Assembly (NCBI GenBank): GCA_013368315.1
Contig: JAACJM010000001.1
Span: 1,116,001 to 1,180,000, forward strand
Direction of reading: 5' to 3'
DNA length: 64,000 nt
From: Tetrapyrgos nigripes
Taxonomy: Eukaryota; Basidiomycota; Agaricomycetes; Agaricales; Campanellaceae
A program made the translations under genes and the position numbers. The notes beneath the pieces are model-generated. The model was not told where the DNA came from and made no database searches. It saw only the letters and a program-made list of their open reading frames with translations. Of this stretch, positions 10,486 to 23,290 are shown in pieces (position 1 is the stretch's first letter; each line of letters starts with the position of its first letter).

Positions 10486-12892
10486 TTAGGCATCAGTCGA
10501 CTGGGCGCTGACGTTGATATTCCACCTACCTAATACTTGACTGGCGAATAGACCAACTGTAACACCGGATGCGACAGAAATCATTCGCAACGCGAGAGCA
10601 AACCCAGTTGAATATTGCTCGGCCGCGGAGTGAAAATTCTGACCAGTGATCCCACCGTCTTGGGCAATGCCAGACTGAAGATACTTGGTAAGCCACAATC
10701 TGCAGGAACACAACGACCAAAGACCTACCGGTACCAAGAATAAAACACCTGTCACCATAGAAGTGAATGCAGTACCACCAGCAAGACGAGAATAAAGATT
10801 GCCCAGTAATCCAATCACAAATGCTCCGGTAGCAGACACAAGGTCGGTACGACCAGGCAAAGCCAGACTCGCACCTTTGTTAGCGGCAAAGGCACAACAT
10901 GAGAAAAACACCATCACAGGCAATTGGACACTTCGGAAACGCTGGAGATTCGACAACGACGAGCAAGCCGAATACATGGGGACAAGAAAAAATAGGGTCC
11001 AGAATGGGAAAGGCTGTCTATACCACTTCCATGAAGGATCACGGATACACCCTGAGGAGGGTGGTAAATCCCATCTATAGACAAGATGCATTAAATTTCT
11101 TACCTTTGAAGATGTGCTGCTGTTCATTCGTCAAAGGGATACTTTTCCCTAAGACACCTTGAATAACAGTGAGAGGATTCGTCCCGTTTACAAACTCAAA
11201 ACGACCGTGAGTGTACGTGAGATTATGTAGTACGTTCTTGGAGTAGTAGGCTTTCCGGGCACGTCTATCGACGACCAAATAGAAGTCTGAACCAATAGTC
11301 AAGCCGAATCCCTACCCCGAGCACTTAGTGAGACCGTATGCTATTCGCGATGCACTTACCAAGAATAGCGTGTAGATAATTGCATAAACAATCCGAACGG
11401 AACCGCAGAACATATTCTTGGACATGAGTTCCAATGCACTGACCACTATATGATGACACGCCGGCCGATCAACAACAATTCGAATTTATATCTCTTTCAG
11501 ACTCACGAACGGTAAACCCGGGAAGAATCAGGACAACTCCGGCCGAAGATATGGCGCTATAACAGAACCAATCGCCTGGGATGTTACTCAAGGCTCTGGC
11601 AACGAAGGCTACAATTATAGACACCGTGATCCTGAAAAAGACGGCCGTTACTTTGAGGAAAGACTGATGATGGACACGAGACTCACTCATAAACCTTCGC
11701 ATACATGGAACTCTTATGGGCCGCACTCAAGCCTAGATACTGAAGGACACAGGCACAAGCCCCGCTGACCCACATATCAATGAACGAGCCACCGAAAGAG
11801 ATGGCACAAATGATGGAAGCCTGGAAGAAGGCCAAAATGCAGCGGAAGTAGAGAGGATAGATGGGCGGTTGGCGAATAAGTTGTCTCAAGGCTTTGGTTC
11901 CAGCTTCAGCACCTATCTCATCGTGTAGTACATCACGATAGATCAGATGTACCCGATGCAGTGAAGTCAACGCTACACGTCCTGTGGCCCGCACAAAATA
12001 AGTTTGGGTGGGAGCAGTATCGCCGTGGCGCATAGAAACAATGATGATGTTGGGAAGGTGTATAAATTCTGTAATTAACGGTTAGCGACTTTGTTATGCA
12101 GATCCCGAACTATAACGCACCAGAATCAGCTCCCAATATGTCGGACGCAGCCGTCAACTGTGACTGAATCCTATGGGAAGGTGCGCCAAACATAAGGAGG
12201 GCTTTCGCGAGGGTCAAGATGAATTTTTGTCTGGCCTTGATATCTGCAATAATAAAGAAGCGTTTTAGCATTACTAACAAAAAGACAGGAAAAAAGAAGC
12301 CACCTTCAACGTTGTTTATAATCACAGAAGAACGGCTCCTACGATTGAGGGCAGAAAGAACTCCGGGTACATGAGCTATTCCAGAGCTTAGAGAAAACTT
12401 TCGGTGACGATGATTCTTGGCGTTGCCTTCTGATGAAGTGATGAGAGTCGTTTCGGAATCCTTGAAAGCCGAGTGGTTGGGGAACATCATGGTATCTGCC
12501 GAGATGGTATTTGAGGATCTCGAATCCGATGGTACTGTTGTAGAACCCGAGTGACTTGCGGCTGCTTCAAGATCTCTGCCTGCCCTGCGAAACTCGGTCG
12601 TGCTACTTGAGGACACAGAAAATCTTGAAGTTCGTGCACGGCGGGAGGAGACTGGAAAATTGGTATAAGCGTCTTGCGTTACAATGGACGACTCGCGAGA
12701 AACTGGAGTCTGCGGTGGCCAATTTGTTGGGCGATGTTCTTGAGACTGTTGCAGGGAGCTATCATCCGAGAATTCAGAGAAACGCGATTCCTGTTCTCTT
12801 GGGTCATCCTAGTCGCGGAGATGTTTTTGGTGGAGAGTGGCGCAGCTTAAAAGTTCATAGCACATCACGTGAATTCTTCTACAGGAAAGCAT
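10486..12892 (-). CDS. PRM10: ThrE/Prm10-type multi-pass membrane transporter
   Basis: The N-terminal region is a long basic, Ser-rich tail. The first exon junctions I trust are ...NNVE/DIKARQKFILTLAKALLMFGAPSHRIQ, the ThrE (DUF1212) start, where a helix carries GAPSHR. Ten or so hydrophobic segments follow, including an IICAISFGGSF-containing helix, a VVLILPGFTV segment and a final amphipathic helix with LFASQVLGRWN. Bacterial ThrE exports threonine and serine; the yeast relative Prm10 is a pheromone-regulated membrane protein of unknown transport role. The start is uncertain: the open frame has no early Met, so I propose an ATG at 12892 with a 24-nt exon (12892-12869) spliced to 12808 across a 60-bp intron. 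The upstream Zn2Cys6 gene ends only 74 bp away, so the promoter must reach into its 3' end. Confidence 0.75.
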
Positions 12893-12966
12893 ACAGCAAG
12901 ACTTAGACTTAGAGTAGCACATAACAACCGAAAACGGTAACAAAAAAAAAAAAACTACAAGCACAA

Positions 12967-15900
12967 TCACCAGATTTGGGGAGCAGGAGGAAGATAATCA
13001 GTAGGGAGCAGGAACGCATCCATGCCATTCTGGGAGAAGGAATTGCCACCCAACGTTTGGTCAGAAACCCAAACAGGGAGCTGTTCTGTCGACGTCATTT
13101 CAAATCCTCGCCATATTTGATCAGCTTCAGCAGGATGAAGCTGATGTTGACCATACATTGGACGCTGCTGGCTATTTGACGGATCTTGGTGAGGGAAGTG
13201 TCCGTCGTAGATGGGCGAAAATGTCATTGATTGTACATTACCGGAAGGTCCATGGTCGACCATCATAGGGCGCTGAGGTTCACGAGAGGTCCGTGGAGAG
13301 ATTGAGGCCGATTTTCGCTTTTTAAATCTTTTCAACATGACCTGCAATGTCAGAGCATAACGTTTTCCTGGGACTGAGAAGACTTGAGAAAAAGCAATGG
13401 GCACAAATTTATGCAAAGACGTACTTCCAGCCATCAGGTTGGCAAGGTGTTCCACCTGAGACCTTATCTCATACATGTCGCATTCCGAGGGGCTAAAGAT
13501 AGTAGATATTATGTCTTGAAGTGAAGGATGATGATAAACAACTCACAATAAACGTGCCAGACGCAGTAATAAGGACGCAGCAAATGTAGCTGTAGCATGG
13601 GTATAATGGACAGCTAGAACATCGCTCAGAGCGCTGCATCAACTAAAAGAATGAAGAGCCATACCATACTTCATACCCTCTCGGTACGCAGGAGAATTAA
13701 GAGTGATATCCAAACCTTGACGGGCAATATGGATAGACCGAATGGCTAGGTCGCGTTGCATATGAGGCATATTTTGGACGTCTTCTGGTCCGTGGATGCC
13801 TCTCAAAGCGGTTGCGTTATGAAAGAGCTCGGCATGTATGTGCTGAATCTGCAGACTCTGCCGATAAAAGGCTAATATTTCCCAGATGAGCCTAATGTAC
13901 CAGTGAAGATATGGTATACATACCCGCATCTTCATATTTTTGGGAGAAGGCTTGGTCCCATGTTGCATACCATCTTCGGAACGAATCATCTGCCCGTCGA
14001 AGCTCTTCAAAATCCGAATCCTTTACAGGTTCATCGAACGGAGAAAGAGCATTGTGAATCCGCTCCCGAATTATTATGAGCTCTACGGTGGAGACTAGAC
14101 GCATGTCATCTTCAACAGCCAGCGGGTGCTGAAGTAACAAGCGGCAGTGCCTAACGCTATCGTCTTCTTTTAGAATGGCTGGTCGACCAGTTCCATACGA
14201 AAGTCTGTCGTTGAAGTCAGTATAGGCGTGGTTTGGAGTAGCGAGAAACGTACTGGTGTTCGAATAGGTATAAGCAGAACCAAGTACGAGCAGCAACAAC
14301 TAGTTCACGGTCGTCATTGGCGCTAGCTTTGTTAGCATTCATTCGCCGCAGTAAGCGTGGCCAGGCCTTATGAAGAGCTGGACGAAGAACGCATATATGT
14401 TCAAATGCTGCTAACATGGAAAGAAAGGAGAAAGTTACACAGTTCCATTCCCATGCGGACGGCATGCCCGCCACTTAACCATCCATTGTCTGACCACCCC
14501 GAGACCAGAACTGCAGAATTGAGAATTAGCGGTCAAGAAATGGGTGATGCGGCGCCAAACGTACTCATCGCTTGAACAGCTTCAACTCGCGTCACAGGGG
14601 AAAAGAGTGTGGCGCAAGATATCGACTGGGCTTCCTCTAGGCACTTTCCATACATTTCACTGGGTTTACCTGCTTAGCGTTCAGTTAATGAGCAGAATAG
14701 TGCACCCAAAGCACTCGCCTCCGCCATCCCGAACTCGGGCAGCGACCATACAGATACAATTTACAGCAAATGGAGAACGCTCGTGCAGAGCCTCAAAGGT
14801 ATCGTGTGTAGCATCAAATACAGGTCTGGTGAAAAAGAAAAAAGAAAAATTAAAAGGGTCCAGGGTGTTCTTTCATCGGAAATTGGATGGACTTACAAAA
14901 ACGTAGAACATCCGTGATAGAAACTGGGGCAATCAGGTGAGAATCCCTTTGCGGTAGTGATGGAGATCAGAGCTTACATTCGAAAAAGTTCCCGCGCTTC
15001 ACTTTCTGGAATAACGTTCTTTGATACGACTGCATCAGGAAGAGTTAACAAGCGAAAGACGACGATACGATGCTATTGTAGTCGCTCACTGTCTGGGAAT
15101 GTCAATACACGAGTAGACTTATGGCGCAATTTCCGTCGTTTGGAAGGTCGTGATTGTCTGTCCGGCGTTGGCGGCCTACTTTGGTTTTCGTTCTCCCCGT
15201 TTTCCTAGATCAGAAGATAAGGTTTCGGTGATGTGACTGCAATGAAGAGCCGTCCATACCTTGGCCGCACGCTCGGTGGCAACATCGGCCAGCCCTCTGA
15301 GGACTTCCCAAGGTGCTACTAATCCAGAAGCAGGCAGTTCGCCGCTTTCATCATCTTCGATGTCAGAAGAGTTTGCGCTTGTTACGTTGGACGACGATGG
15401 CGCGACTCTCTTCGAACCAGATGCACTCGGCTGCTTTTCTGGCTTCTGTTCCTCATGAGCATTGAAGCGAACGGAAGAGACATTCCCTTGCTGCTGTGAA
15501 TGATGGGCAAGCCCCATGGTTTGAATGGTTGAAAATGGAGGGAGAACGTGGCCCTGCGATTGAGATGGATAGCTTCCATTCCAGAATACGGCTGAGAATA
15601 CCCAGCAGAGCCAGAAGTGGAGGCACCTTGACTAGGTTGATATTCTGTTGGCGAAATTTGAGCAGCCGACAACGAAGAACTTGAATAAGTAGACATGGGA
15701 GGACGAGGCTGGCGCGGCGCTTGATTCATGTGAGGAAAGACGTTGACGTTGGGCCCACCGGTGGTGGGCGAAGGATGGATGTCCGTTGCATGGGTATGGG
15801 CGGGAGGGGTGGAGATTGAAGGAGAATGGATGCTGGGTGACTGGTGGTGAAAAGAAGACGGGTATGCGGAGGGAGAACGGTTCTGAAAAGAGCCGCGCAG

Positions 15901-16404
15901 TTGTGCCTGTATATCAGCCAGGGTACTGAGGATAGAGGCTTGACTGTGCCGGATTTCGACAACATGACTTTCGAGACTGCGCATACGTCTTGAAGAAGGA
16001 ATTATCAAGTCATGAACGTGGCATGAGGATGACTGCACTCACTCGAGACCGGCTTCACCTGTAAGCGTTGCCTCTCGCGAAGGCTTTTCGAAAAGACATT
16101 CGAGGCCAGTATTGCGGCAGCGCTTGCATGGTGGATTGTCCGCTCCTTCACATCTCATCTTCTGTTTTCTGCAGGCATTCTGTGACATAGACACATGAGA
16201 CACGTTCCGTTTGAAAAACAAGACCTATACAGACGCAGGCACCTGCAAAATGGCATCAGTGAGGTGTTTGCACCAGCAAAGGGCGATCTTACGGGGAACC
16301 CTGTTCAGAGTCTTGACGACCGGCTTGGTCTCGCGTTTCTCGTTCTTGTCATCGGGGTTATCCTCTTGTTTCTTGGGGGAAGGGGCTGGTTGAGCGGGAT
16401 TCAT
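12967..16404 (-). CDS. Zn2Cys6 fungal-specific transcription factor
   Basis: Exon 1 (16404-16293) encodes a Pro/Lys-rich start. An 8-nt exon (16242-16235) and exon 3 (from 16179) rebuild the binuclear zinc cluster VPRACNACRKQKMRC...CKRCRNTGLEC, with Cys spacing C-x2-C-x6-C-x7-C-x2-C-x6-C. A dimerisation helix follows (RMRSLESHVVEIRHSQ), then a Ser/Pro/Gln-rich linker (15.4-15.9 kb) and the middle homology region (fungal_trans), recognisable in WFCLYLFEHQ, LSYGTGRPAI and DFEELRRADDSFRRWYATWDQAF. The C-terminal tail is Gln/Ser/Pro-rich and acidic, a plausible activation domain. The regulon is unknown. Tight 3' spacing to the Prm10-like gene on the same strand does not prove linkage of function. 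Confidence 0.85.
16235..16242 (-). other. 8-nt microexon in the zinc-cluster gene
   Basis: Minus-strand GTGCCTGC lies between a TTTTGCAG acceptor and a GTCTGT donor. With the base left over from exon 1 it encodes Arg-Ala-Cys and supplies the first zinc-ligand cysteine of the cluster. Without it the Zn2Cys6 motif has only five cysteines. Confidence 0.8.
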
Positions 16405-16859
16405 AGAGGGACGGGAGTGGGAAGATGATAGAAGGAAGCAAGTTGTAAAGTCCGTGATCTACCGTATGTACATGCCGCAAACACTGACCAAAACGGTCTT
16501 TGCATCCAACTAGTATACGCTTCCTTGTTCTTTTCTACATTCTATATATGAGCTGGAATACAGCACAAGTCTCGACAATTCTCGACATAGGACGAGACTT
16601 GGGCCGTACTTACATCCCAAGTGGTCCATCTGACTGTCTGAAAATTACTCTGACCTCTGACCGAATTCCTTGAATTCGCTTCCTTCAAGCGACGGCAAGC
16701 TAGCTGATTTCTGAAGGATACATAGGCAGATGCTCTTACGACCTGCCTAGTTCTGAAGATTCGAGAAGGGTATTAGTAATCTTTATTTCGCGACGTGGCA
16801 GTATTTCTTCAAGTTGAAGTTACTCGGTTTCTTTCTTCACACCTACTAGTCCTTGGAAA
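16405..16859. promoter_or_regulatory. Divergent intergenic region, zinc-cluster factor / YOP1-like gene
   Basis: 455 bp between divergent start codons. I see no gene. A TATATATG-like stretch near 16541 could serve the minus-strand gene, but this is weak. Confidence 0.35.
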
Positions 16860-17700
16860 ATGTTCAGTATCTTCTTCTCTTTGATCTGGTCAGTTCAATC
16901 CTTGCCTACGAAGCTCTCAATTTACGTCTTTGCTTGCGCAGTGCCTGGTTTGCATATTTCCTCCCCTGTTTTGCAACTTACAAGACCCTATCGAAACGCC
17001 CTGTTGTCGAGGCTGACGTCGAAAGATGGTGTATGTACTGGTCCGTCGTGGGCGCTTTCGTCGGCCTCGAGTATGTCGCAGAATGGTTTGTTAGCTGGTA
17101 CGTATAGGTCCTGAGTATCGCGTGCCACTCATAAACACTTTGTCCAGGTTGCCATTCTACTGGGAAATCAAAACTCTCTTTTTGTTGTTCCTGTCTCTTC
17201 CCCAGATCCAAGTATGTGATATTTGTCGTGTCTCCCGCAGCTTGGTTTCTCAATTGCCTATTGTGTCTAGGGCTCTACCTTCATCTACACTTCGTACATG
17301 CAACCATTCTTCACCAAGAACGAACGCGAAATTGACGCCGGCATCATTCAATTCCAGACCAGTGCTTTGGCCTTCGTCCAAGCTCGTCTTGCTGCGCTAT
17401 GGGATCTGCTTTGGAGTGTTATCAGCAAGACTCCCGCCAACGGCCAGCCTCCTAGTGGTGGGCAACAACAACCCTCTGGAGCTCCCATGTCCTTTGAAAA
17501 CGCCTTGGGGATGTTCAAGTCAGTCGCACCATCTTTCTTGGGCGCTTTCCAGCAGAGTGGTCAGGCCGGTCACCTCCCTACCCCTCCTTCCATGACTCCC
17601 ACTGCTTCCAGCAGCTTCCGTCGCCACTACCGCTTCTATTCAATCTCGGACCCCACAAGAAAATCCTGCCCCTCCTTTCCCGGAACCTGTCCACATGTAA
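16860..17700 (+). CDS. YOP1: TB2/DP1/HVA22 (YOP1/REEP) ER membrane-shaping protein
   Basis: Exons 16860-16888, 16942-17097, 17148-17211 and 17271-17559 are in frame. They encode hairpin membrane segments (FSLICAWFAYFLPCFATYKTL; CMYWSVVGAFVGLEYVAEW; FYWEIKTLFLLFLSLPQ) and the conserved GSTFIYTSYMQPFFTKNEREID helix. Proteins of this family insert as wedges into the cytosolic leaflet and, with reticulons, curve and stabilise tubular ER. The C-terminus is uncertain. A 52-bp GT-AG intron (17560-17611) gives a 208-aa protein ending at 17700; reading through gives about 255 aa ending at 17789. I prefer the spliced form because its tail is Pro/Thr-rich like other fungal members. Confidence 0.85.
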
Positions 17701-17872
17701 CCTTATTGTTACTTATTACAAAGGACTCGACATTTACCGTCACCAATGGGTGCATCCAAATCAGAATTGGCGTCTCATCCCAAGTCTAGAGTATTGTGAT
17801 ATATAAACTACAAAAGTCCATGGCCAGTATTATACTGTATGTATGCATGAGTATCTATCAAAGATATTATTC
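17701..17872. terminator. 3' region between convergent YOP1-like and SEC3 genes
   Basis: At most 172 bp separates the two converging stops, so the two transcripts probably overlap at their 3' ends. No gene seen. Confidence 0.35.
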
Positions 17873-20800
17873 TCATGATCCAATGGTATGGCGTTTGAAT
17901 GACGATTCGACATCCCCTACGCTGTACTCGAGTGATACCCCAGCATCAGGGTAGCACTGAGCGATGGTCTTCGAAAATAGCTTTGTAATCCTGATTAGTT
18001 CGTCCTGGCAAGCTTTCCATACGTCAACCATCACTGTTCCAGGCGCTAAGCCTTTTCCTTCATCGCCAGCGGCCCTTTCTTCCGTAAAATGCTTTTCCAC
18101 TCTCTTGAACAGAGAATCGATATGCTTCCGCACGTCCTTAGCATTGTACTCCTTGACCACCTTCTTGAGTGCAGAACGATTGTAATTGGCGTTGGAGGCA
18201 ATTTCGCTTGCAGCTGTTGTTTTTAAGAGACGCTCTACGCCCTCGAAAAAGTCCTGAAAAGGGGGGACATCTGAGCTGTATCCATGTAAGCTAGTCGAAA
18301 AGCAACCTACGATGATTTTGGAGAACGGTCGTCTGAGAACAATCTTGACGTAGGCAGTGACATTCTCCTCGTAGATTGCCTCGGCCTTTTTCACGAAACT
18401 GGCCACAGAGCCAATCTCCATCTCCGAAGTCTCAGCCACAAAATGATGCATGTTCTCTGTAGCACGAATCGTCTCAGTCTCCCAGGGACGGCATGATGAA
18501 CTGTCACTCACCAGTGACAATGACATGATAGTTCAACTGTCCTTTATCCTCCCCTTCGCCGTCCATCTTCGCCATCTGTTTTAGCGACTCAAACATCGTA
18601 TCCACAATCCTCTCGTAAGCAGCATCCACACTCATCCGTATCTCCAACCCATCCGCACTCAAAAGCTGAGCCTCAACGCGAGAAATGTAAAAGGGGAAGC
18701 GCTTGATGAAGGGAGCCACTCCATTCCTTTTCTTGCTAGTCAACTTTGTCTGCTCGACAGCCTGTATCTGTTCATTCTACAAGACAATAAGTCACGATGA
18801 GGAATTCCTGGTGTTGGCTCGGTCAAGACTTACAACATGCCGATCAAACAGTCCTTTTAATCGTGTATGCTGTCTTCCAAGCATATCAAGCAAGATATTA
18901 TTGCTCCTGTCCTCTGCATCTGCAAGAAAGCGTTCCAGACTCGCAATCAAACCAATGATCTCCCTATGATATTGAAGGGTCAAATGAGTAAGAGTGGTAT
19001 AAGATGGACGCAGGATAACTGACATATTATCCCGAACAAGTGCGGCATCCAACCAAGACTTCAACTCCGAAGGGACGAAGCCGAATATCAGTTCCAACGC
19101 TCCGCGAACAAGCTTCATCGTGGCAGCACTGAGTCCAGTGCTCCTCGCAGCTTGTCGCCGGAAATAATTATCCAAACCCATGTAATCAGCAAAAGACAAT
19201 GCAACGTCATTAATTTGCAGAAAGTCGGCAAGGAAATCGTCCTCTCGGTAGATCATTGGTGCAATTTGATCCAAAATGAGAGCAAACACCTACGAAAGAT
19301 TGGACATTGGGGACAAGTTCATATGGACAGAAAGATCCCTACCTCAGAGGCTCGCATGTCACCGTCAGAGCCCTTGTCCTTATCCTTGTTTCTACCTTCT
19401 AACGGGGATCGTATGATAGTCCCAGCTCGCTTCATGCCAGAAGAAGCCTTTGACATCGTTGGAGTGGTATTAGAAAGGTCTGTTTGTCAAATTAACACTG
19501 GGGATAGAAGGAGAAATGAGCCACACGCACTTTCTCCTTGCCCATCTTCGCTTGGTTTTTTGATGAAGCTGAGGTATGCGGACAGCAAAGCCTTAACTTG
19601 TGCACCATGTAGGATACTGGCTGCTGAGAAATAAGCCTAGAAACGATGAGTTGTGTGTTACAGAGACAAGAAACGATGACAAACAGCGCAAAGTTTCCCG
19701 TAGACTCCCTCGTCCATTTCCTTCAAGTATAGCATGAGGCCTGAATAACGACCGAGGTATGCTTCCCATTCCGTATGTGGAATGATGGTAGGCCTGCGAT
19801 TCTTGTCTGACTTGGTCAACCCATCGCTATCCCCGAGAAGAAGTTTTGACTGCAGGCAACATGAGTGACACCAACAAAGCGTCCCAAAAGAAAGAAGAAA
19901 CACACCTGAGCTGTGAACATTATCGACAAGAAATCAAAAATGCGTTTGCAGAACTGAGAATTGTGCGTCTTGTATTCCTGTAGCCGTTCCATGGTTGCAG
20001 CCATGTCCATATCTCGACCTGCCAGTAGAGCCTTGTACAATTCTGCAGCAGCCTCTTCTAGCCGCTGTATACTGGGCGATTTCTCCAACGATTCTTGGGT
20101 GAGGATAATCAGCGTTTCTGAGTCGACTTGTACAGTTTGCTGAATAAAGAAACGTGTCAGCAATGCAAAGCATCATACAGGAAGTATATGCATACGACAA
20201 GGTTTTCGAGTTCAGCAAGTAGGGCGCGCTGATTTTGTGTCTGAACTTGGAGACCGCGATTCTGAGATTGGATGAACGAGATATCATCAGATACGGCCTA
20301 GGGCAGACAGGTCAGTGATTAAAGGAAGCTGCAGGAGATGGTTGGGTTTACATTTAGATGAATTTTGTAAGTTGACACGAGACTACCAATGGTGTCCAAT
20401 TCAGCCATTGCGTCGTCCATGAATTTCAACACCGTGTTAATGCGGTCGTCTGACTCTAGGAAGGAGTGAATGTTGGCCTGCAGAGACAACTGATGAGTTC
20501 GCAAAGAATCTCCGCAATAGGTTGGTCATTGACCTTTTCTAAAGCTGTGAGTTCGTCCAGGAGACGAGCCTCTATAAGATCTGCTGCTCCTCGTGGCGCC
20601 CTTCTACTGATGATGTCATCGCTGGCCCATTCATAGCCCTCAATCATTTCTTCGACAATTGTCATGGTGGCTTGGGCATTCTCCTCCTCACCATCAAGAT
20701 CTCCAGAACCTGAGATAAGTCTATCAATCGTCATCTGGTTGGCAGGGTCAAAGAAAGATATCCTGGCATTTTGATCGCGACGGGAAGGGTCTGTTGTGGA

Positions 20801-21960
20801 AAGGCCAGTAGCTGTTCGAACAGGTGGTTTTCTGGTACGGGTAGAAGGAGAAGGTGGACGGGATTTTTGCGAGGATGATTCGGAGGGAGGTATTACGGAA
20901 AGATTGTCAAGGGTTTGAGATGAGGACTGAGATGAACTGGATTTGAGTGCGGGTGGCAAAGGGACTGGTATCGAGCCATTCATATTACGTGAAGAATCAG
21001 CATTGGAGGGACGTCTTCGGGAAGCGGTACTGGTGGTCGATCGTGCTGGAGATGGTGGTCTCGGACGAGAGCGGTTCGTTACTGTAGCATCACTACGTGA
21101 GGTCTCTGCAGGTGAAGAAGGGCGTGGTGAAGGTGACGGTAAGCGTCTTGTACTTGCACCGAGGGACTGCATGTTGTAAGAAGGTGCACCATTAGGAGAA
21201 GTCGACCGCACACTCGAGCGTGTCTGAGTTACTGGTGTGGGTGATGGTGTCCGCTTTTGAGGAGAGACGCCAAGGTTGGAAGAAGAAGCTCCATTGGGAG
21301 AGGCAGATTGGGAAGACCTCATATAGTCATTCTGGATGCGTTGACGTCCTGCTAAACAAAAAACTCAGTACTAATCCAAGCACTGCTAGATATAGACAGG
21401 GCGTACATTGAACATTGTCCCCGTTCGACAGTCCTTCCACCCGAAGTGGTGCACCTCCGGTCACGGTCTGGAAGAGTTGCACTAGGGCGCGTATGAATGT
21501 TTCTTGGTCTTGAGCATTCTCGGTTTGCCATCGGTAGGTTCGCGAGAGAGACATATTGAACGACATGGGCTAAAAGTGCAATTGAGAGCCTCGTCCTTCA
21601 AGACCAGCCAAGCAACGCACACCAGTGACTGAGACTGCCCGCAGTTCAGGTAATCTCCAAGTCTTGCCAACCGAATACGTTCCGTTGTTGTTCAACTTGG
21701 ATTTGTGGATGAAACCGTTTCCGTTAATGGATTCTATAAAACGCACAATGGATATTGCAAGTAGATCATACAGAAGCAGCAACATACGAGATAGTAGTAT
21801 GTATCTTGGTTTCCGACCTCCTCCTTCTGGACCTGGATCCTCCCAGATCTTGAGATGAGAGACATAGGTTTCCTCGAGGTTTCCAGCTGCATTACGGCGC
21901 GAAAAAAACAGATTCGATGATTCTCTGGCGTTGTTGGTCTGGAGGAGCGGTACTGGTCAT
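17873..21960 (-). CDS. SEC3: Exocyst complex subunit Sec3
   Basis: Sec3 marks secretion sites on the plasma membrane and anchors the exocyst through PI(4,5)P2 and Rho GTPases. The N-terminal part (21.4-21.9 kb) has the Sec3 PH-like domain: NLEETYVSHLKIWEDPG, NGTYSVGKTWRLPEL, TYRWQTENAQDQETFIRALVQLFQ. A long Ser/Pro-rich stretch (20.6-21.3 kb) links it to helical exocyst repeats (ESDDRINTVLKFMDDAMAELDTIGSLVSTYK onward) that run to the stop at 17873. The frame breaks near the start: ATG 21960 leads through QRQRIIES and then meets a stop because of one surplus base in the A7 run at 21902-21908; removing it gives IIESVFSRRNAAGN and continuous homology. This is either a sequence error or a real lesion. 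The rest of the gene shows no decay. Confidence 0.88.
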
Positions 21961-22364
21961 GTTTGTTCAGTCAGAATGACATGGAGATGGCACACAGCAG
22001 TTGTTTCGGGAATCTTGATTACTTGCCGACATGTCGTATTCTTATTTACTCAAGCTTGCCAGTGGTCCGCGATCCCCTTGTTCTTTTTCAGCTACTTATA
22101 CATCTTACAGGTCCGCCTGACCCTTGTGCTCAAATGGGTCACAATAAAACACTGTGGGCGCCTTTTGGAAAGAACAAGGCAAGGAACAGCAGAAAGCCAT
22201 ACCGGCATTGATCGGCTGGCAGTAAAATGACAATAAGTTTCGTCACTTTAAGCTGTAACTTTAGGCTCCTTTCTTTCATACTTCCAGGTCGCGCTAGTTC
22301 GTGGCCATTTTCTTCTCCTCGATACCCTCTCTTTAATCTATACACTTCCACTCTCTTAATCTTC
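21961..22364. promoter_or_regulatory. Divergent intergenic region, SEC3 / homeodomain gene
   Basis: About 400 bp between divergent starts. A small in-frame extension of the homeodomain gene begins at 22227, but it is Ser/Leu-rich and looks like pyrimidine-rich 5' UTR. Confidence 0.35.
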
Positions 22365-23145
22365 ATGATGCCGGCTACCGCCTCTCACGATTCTTCCAGC
22401 CAAAATGGCCTTCTTACTCTCGCTGATGCCGCCGAGCTCCAAATCCAAGCTTGCGCCGACTCTCCTTCATATGAACTTCTTAGCCCTCTTCGCTCTTCTC
22501 AACGTTTGAGCAAACGGAAACTTGCACCTACGGGTGAACCATCGCATACTGGTCATTCTCGCACTCCTTCACATAGCTTCTCCCACACATCCGTCTCACC
22601 CACTCCGACTTTGGTAGGAGATCATACCTCTCCATCCAAGCCCAGATACTCTCCTGAGCCAAAAAAGGCCTGCCGTTCCTCCAAAATATCGGCTGCACAG
22701 AAGTCTGCCAAGGCCGCGAAAGAGCCACGAAGAAGAGAATTATACTCTCGCTCTCTTCAAATCAAATCGACAGAAAATTCTCCCGTCAATGATAGACAGC
22801 TTCGCGTCTTGAGGATGGTGTACGACGAGATCACCAAATATCCCAAAGACCATTGGATTGCTCTGATTGCTGTCATCATAAACCGGTACGTCGTCTTTAC
22901 ATGTATGTTCCCATCTGTTTACACACTGATCCTCGGCCAACAGCTCCTTCAACCAAGTGAAGCATTGGTTCTCCAACGAGCGACAAAAGAACAAAGCTGG
23001 GGATATTGTCGAGACTTTCACCGACATTGGTGAGAAGATTCGTGTACGCCCACTTGCCCTCCAGCTCTGTCCAGCTTGGTCGGACGAGTTTTTCGAGGAC
23101 GTGCTATTGGTTTTCAACTTTAGGGTGCTCAGAACTTTGGGATGA
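22365..23145 (+). CDS. Divergent homeodomain protein
   Basis: Two exons (22365-22885, 22944-23145) give 240 aa. The N-terminal 120 residues are Ser/Pro/Thr-rich and basic. The homeodomain lies at about residues 145-200: helix 1 around LRVLRMVYDEI, then YPKDHWIALIAVIINRS and recognition helix FNQVKHWFSNERQKNK. The recognition helix keeps the invariant W, F and N (WFSN) but has E-R-Q where most have R-R. The intron falls inside the domain before the recognition helix. It is a nuclear DNA-binding regulator; its targets are unknown. There is no pheromone or receptor gene nearby, so a mating-type HD role is not supported. An ATG at 22227 would extend the protein but looks like leader sequence. Confidence 0.78.
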
Positions 23146-23290
23146 TATTATTATACACGGACCGCTACCACTCAATGATTTTACGATCTTTACTGAACAT
23201 TGTGCTAATGCGTATTGTAACTGACTCTTTAGTTATTTTAGGATTCAGATAATTGCGGTTGTAATACCAGTTACTCTATACCGACAGATG

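Noticed and set aside
22365..23145. A mating-type (HD) locus
   Set aside because: Only one homeodomain gene, no divergent partner HD gene, no MIP gene, and the flanking genes are unrelated.
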